The translations under genes and the position numbers were made by a program. The notes under the pieces were generated by a model. That model made no database searches and was not told where the DNA came from. It saw only the letters and a program-made list of their open reading frames with translations. This document shows positions 5,879-6,594 of a stretch of DNA of 6,594 nucleotides, in pieces. The DNA lies in contig CALMYW010000340.1 of NCBI GenBank assembly GCA_937873665.1, forward strand, positions 1-6,594. The letters are read 5' to 3'. Positions within the stretch are counted from its first letter, which is position 1. Every line of letters starts with the position of its first letter. This DNA comes from an uncultured Sphingorhabdus sp. Its GTDB lineage: Bacteria > Pseudomonadota > Alphaproteobacteria > Sphingomonadales > Sphingomonadaceae.

Positions 5879-5982
5879 TTCCATCTCCTTGAATAGCTGC
5901 TCACCCAATACTTAGGGCGAATGCGCCTCTGCGTAATCGTTATGTACTGAGTACGAATTGGGGTTATATAGGGAAGGCTCAT
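5875..5982 (-). CDS. Mini-gene for a basic 35-residue peptide
   Basis: An ATG at 5982 follows the upstream stop (5986-5988) after only 3 nt. The frame runs without interruption to a TGA at 5875-5877, which overlaps the next ATG as ATGA. A GGAG at 5991-5994 lies 8 nt before the start. So a 35-codon frame exactly fills what would otherwise be the only gap in the cluster. The peptide (MSLPYITPIRTQYITITQRR, then a Tyr/Arg-rich tail ending SRRWK) is very basic and rich in Tyr, Ile and Thr. It has no Cys, no membrane segment and no motif I recognise; nucleic-acid binding is possible on charge alone. The main alternative is an untranslated spacer, but its fit to the operon punctuation argues against that. 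Confidence 0.62.
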   Translation of the reverse strand: MSLPYITPIRTQYITITQRRIRPKYWVSSYSRRWK

Positions 5983-5985
5983 TCC

Positions 5986-6183
5986 TCAATCTCCGCTACC
6001 TAGTATTCCGTGTGCAGAATACATTTCTTCAATTTCGCCGTCCCACTTGATAAATGCTCTTGTGGCGTCGTGCATTCCCCACTGCGAAGCGCATCTAGTA
6101 CAGCCAACCTTCCGGCTTGTTCCAAATTCGCGCAGGACGACATACTTGTGCCCGAAGATGGCACATAGCAATCGTTCGATCAT
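5986..6183 (-). CDS. Small zinc-ribbon phage protein, DUF1660-like (65 aa)
   Basis: The start at 6183 (MIERLLCAIFGHK) makes an ATGA overlap with the upstream stop and has GGGAG at 6190-6194, 6 nt before it. A longer start at 6210 would extend back into the upstream gene. C7, H12, C28 and C31 (C-x4-H ... C-T-R-C) give a Cys-His-Cys-Cys zinc-binding pattern. The layout, CxxxGHK then a basic strand and CxRC near the middle, is typical of DUF1660-like prophage proteins (family named from memory). The C-terminal half (QWGMHDATRAFIKWDGEIEEMY) is characteristic of the phage versions. Function unknown; structural zinc binding is likely, and catalysis is not suggested. Confidence 0.85.
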   Translation of the reverse strand: MIERLLCAIFGHKYVVLREFGTSRKVGCTRCASQWGMHDATRAFIKWDGEIEEMYSAHGILGSGD

Positions 6184-6404
6184 TTCACGCTCCCGAGTTT
6201 TCCAAGGCACGGCGTCGCCTCAAGAAACGCAATCGTCGGCGCTTCCTTGCGCAGTGCGTAATACTCAACCTGCACCTTTGCGCTGCCAATCATCTTCCCA
6301 GCCAGGTTCGCCAGTTCCGCAGCTTCACCTGGTTTGATTTCTCCGGCTTTCAGATTCTCAAAGGTCAGCGCCAATTCTTGCCGCAGTTCGTCACAGTTTT
6401 TCAT
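6180..6404 (-). CDS. Phage hypothetical protein, helical (74 aa)
   Basis: The start ATG at 6404 overlaps the stop of the upstream gene as ATGA, with GGGAG at 6413-6417, 8 nt before it. The product is nearly all helical: residues 1-18 amphipathic (MKNCDELRQELALTFENL), then GEIKPGEAAELANLAGKMIGSAKV and EYYALRKEAPTIAFLE. The block ELANLAGKMI.SAKVQ.EYYALRKEAP.IAFL is one I associate with small proteins of temperate phages of Gram-negative hosts. No function is known to me and no catalytic motif is visible. Lack of signal peptide or membrane helix suggests a cytoplasmic protein. It is coupled to the zinc-ribbon gene that follows. Confidence 0.83.
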   Translation of the reverse strand: MKNCDELRQELALTFENLKAGEIKPGEAAELANLAGKMIGSAKVQVEYYALRKEAPTIAFLEATPCLGKLGSVK

Positions 6405-6594
6405 TTCATCAACTCCCGTTTCAGTTTCAAAAGTTCGCGCTGCACTTCAACCAACTGTTGAGGCACTTGCGCTGCCTTAACTCCCATACTTGCCGCCAGC
6501 ATCCTTCGCACATAGGAATCTGCCAACTTAACTCGCTGTCGCCGCATGTTCTCTTTGCAAATCTCGCCGCGCTTCTGCGGGTTGGCTTTACTCC
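6401..6594 (-). CDS. C-terminal 63 residues of a phage protein; 5' end outside window
   Basis: The frame is open at the right edge and ends with TGA at 6401-6403, overlapping the next ATG. The visible part (ANPQKRGEICKENMRRQRVK, then LADSYVRRMLA, VPQQLVEVQRELLKLKREL) is strongly basic and helical. The pattern of a basic linker, L-A/S-D-x-Y-V, and P-x-x-L-V-E-x-x-R at the C-terminus is one I recall from the tails of phage proteins whose N-terminal part is a small zinc-binding or HNH-type domain. The diagnostic region lies outside the window, so this is only a suggestion. The coding frame itself is well supported by the operon punctuation. Confidence 0.75.
   Translation of the reverse strand, partial: SKANPQKRGEICKENMRRQRVKLADSYVRRMLAASMGVKAAQVPQQLVEVQRELLKLKRELMK

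Noticed and set aside
5875..6183. A single longer protein made by reading through the TGA at 5986-5988, since the 35-codon frame is in the same phase
   Set aside because: The 35-codon frame has its own ATG and ribosome site, no recoding signal is evident, and the zinc-ribbon protein already has its usual length.

Overview
The window looks like part of a temperate, probably tailed, bacteriophage or prophage of a Gram-negative host. The host is probably a betaproteobacterium; this rests on GC content and on the tRNA-Leu remnant, and is inference. A long rightward gene of about 60-65% GC fills positions 1-4530. A compact leftward cluster of small, lower-GC genes (roughly 42-53%) fills 4761-6594. 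The two converge on a 230-bp non-coding stretch.

Left part: one reading frame, already open at base 1, encodes the last ~1,509 residues of a giant phage polyvalent protein. In order it holds the tail of a helicase/methyltransferase-type module, a zincin metallopeptidase domain (HEVTH), a short unrecognised segment, and a ~900-residue C-terminal region of the large polyvalent protein type, with an LPD38-like segment near the end. Near-identical F/L-S-R motifs mark the seams between modules. The gene ends at a GC-rich hairpin terminator.

Middle (4563-4798): this reads as a phage attachment site. A 57-nt piece of tRNA-Leu(CAG), from the anticodon stem to CCA, lies on the minus strand. It is flanked on both sides by copies of a TGCGGAA motif (five in 232 bp), with an inverted repeat and a perfect match to the IHF consensus on the right. 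Arm-like repeats on both sides of the core fit an unrecombined attP (free phage genome, circular form or tandem lysogen) better than a prophage end. No integrase gene lies in the window.

Right part: seven or eight small leftward genes form one transcription unit. Five of its six junctions are 4-nt ATGA stop/start overlaps, and each complete gene has a Shine-Dalgarno sequence 4-8 nt from its start. They include a DUF1660-like zinc-ribbon protein, a protein with a Cys-rich CCCG...GHSPVDM motif, a NinX-like protein, a 35-residue mini-gene that fills an apparent gap, and a last gene with a twin-arginine leader that is split from its body by an apparent +1 frameshift. These look like non-essential or host-takeover genes; no structural or replication gene is recognisable among them.
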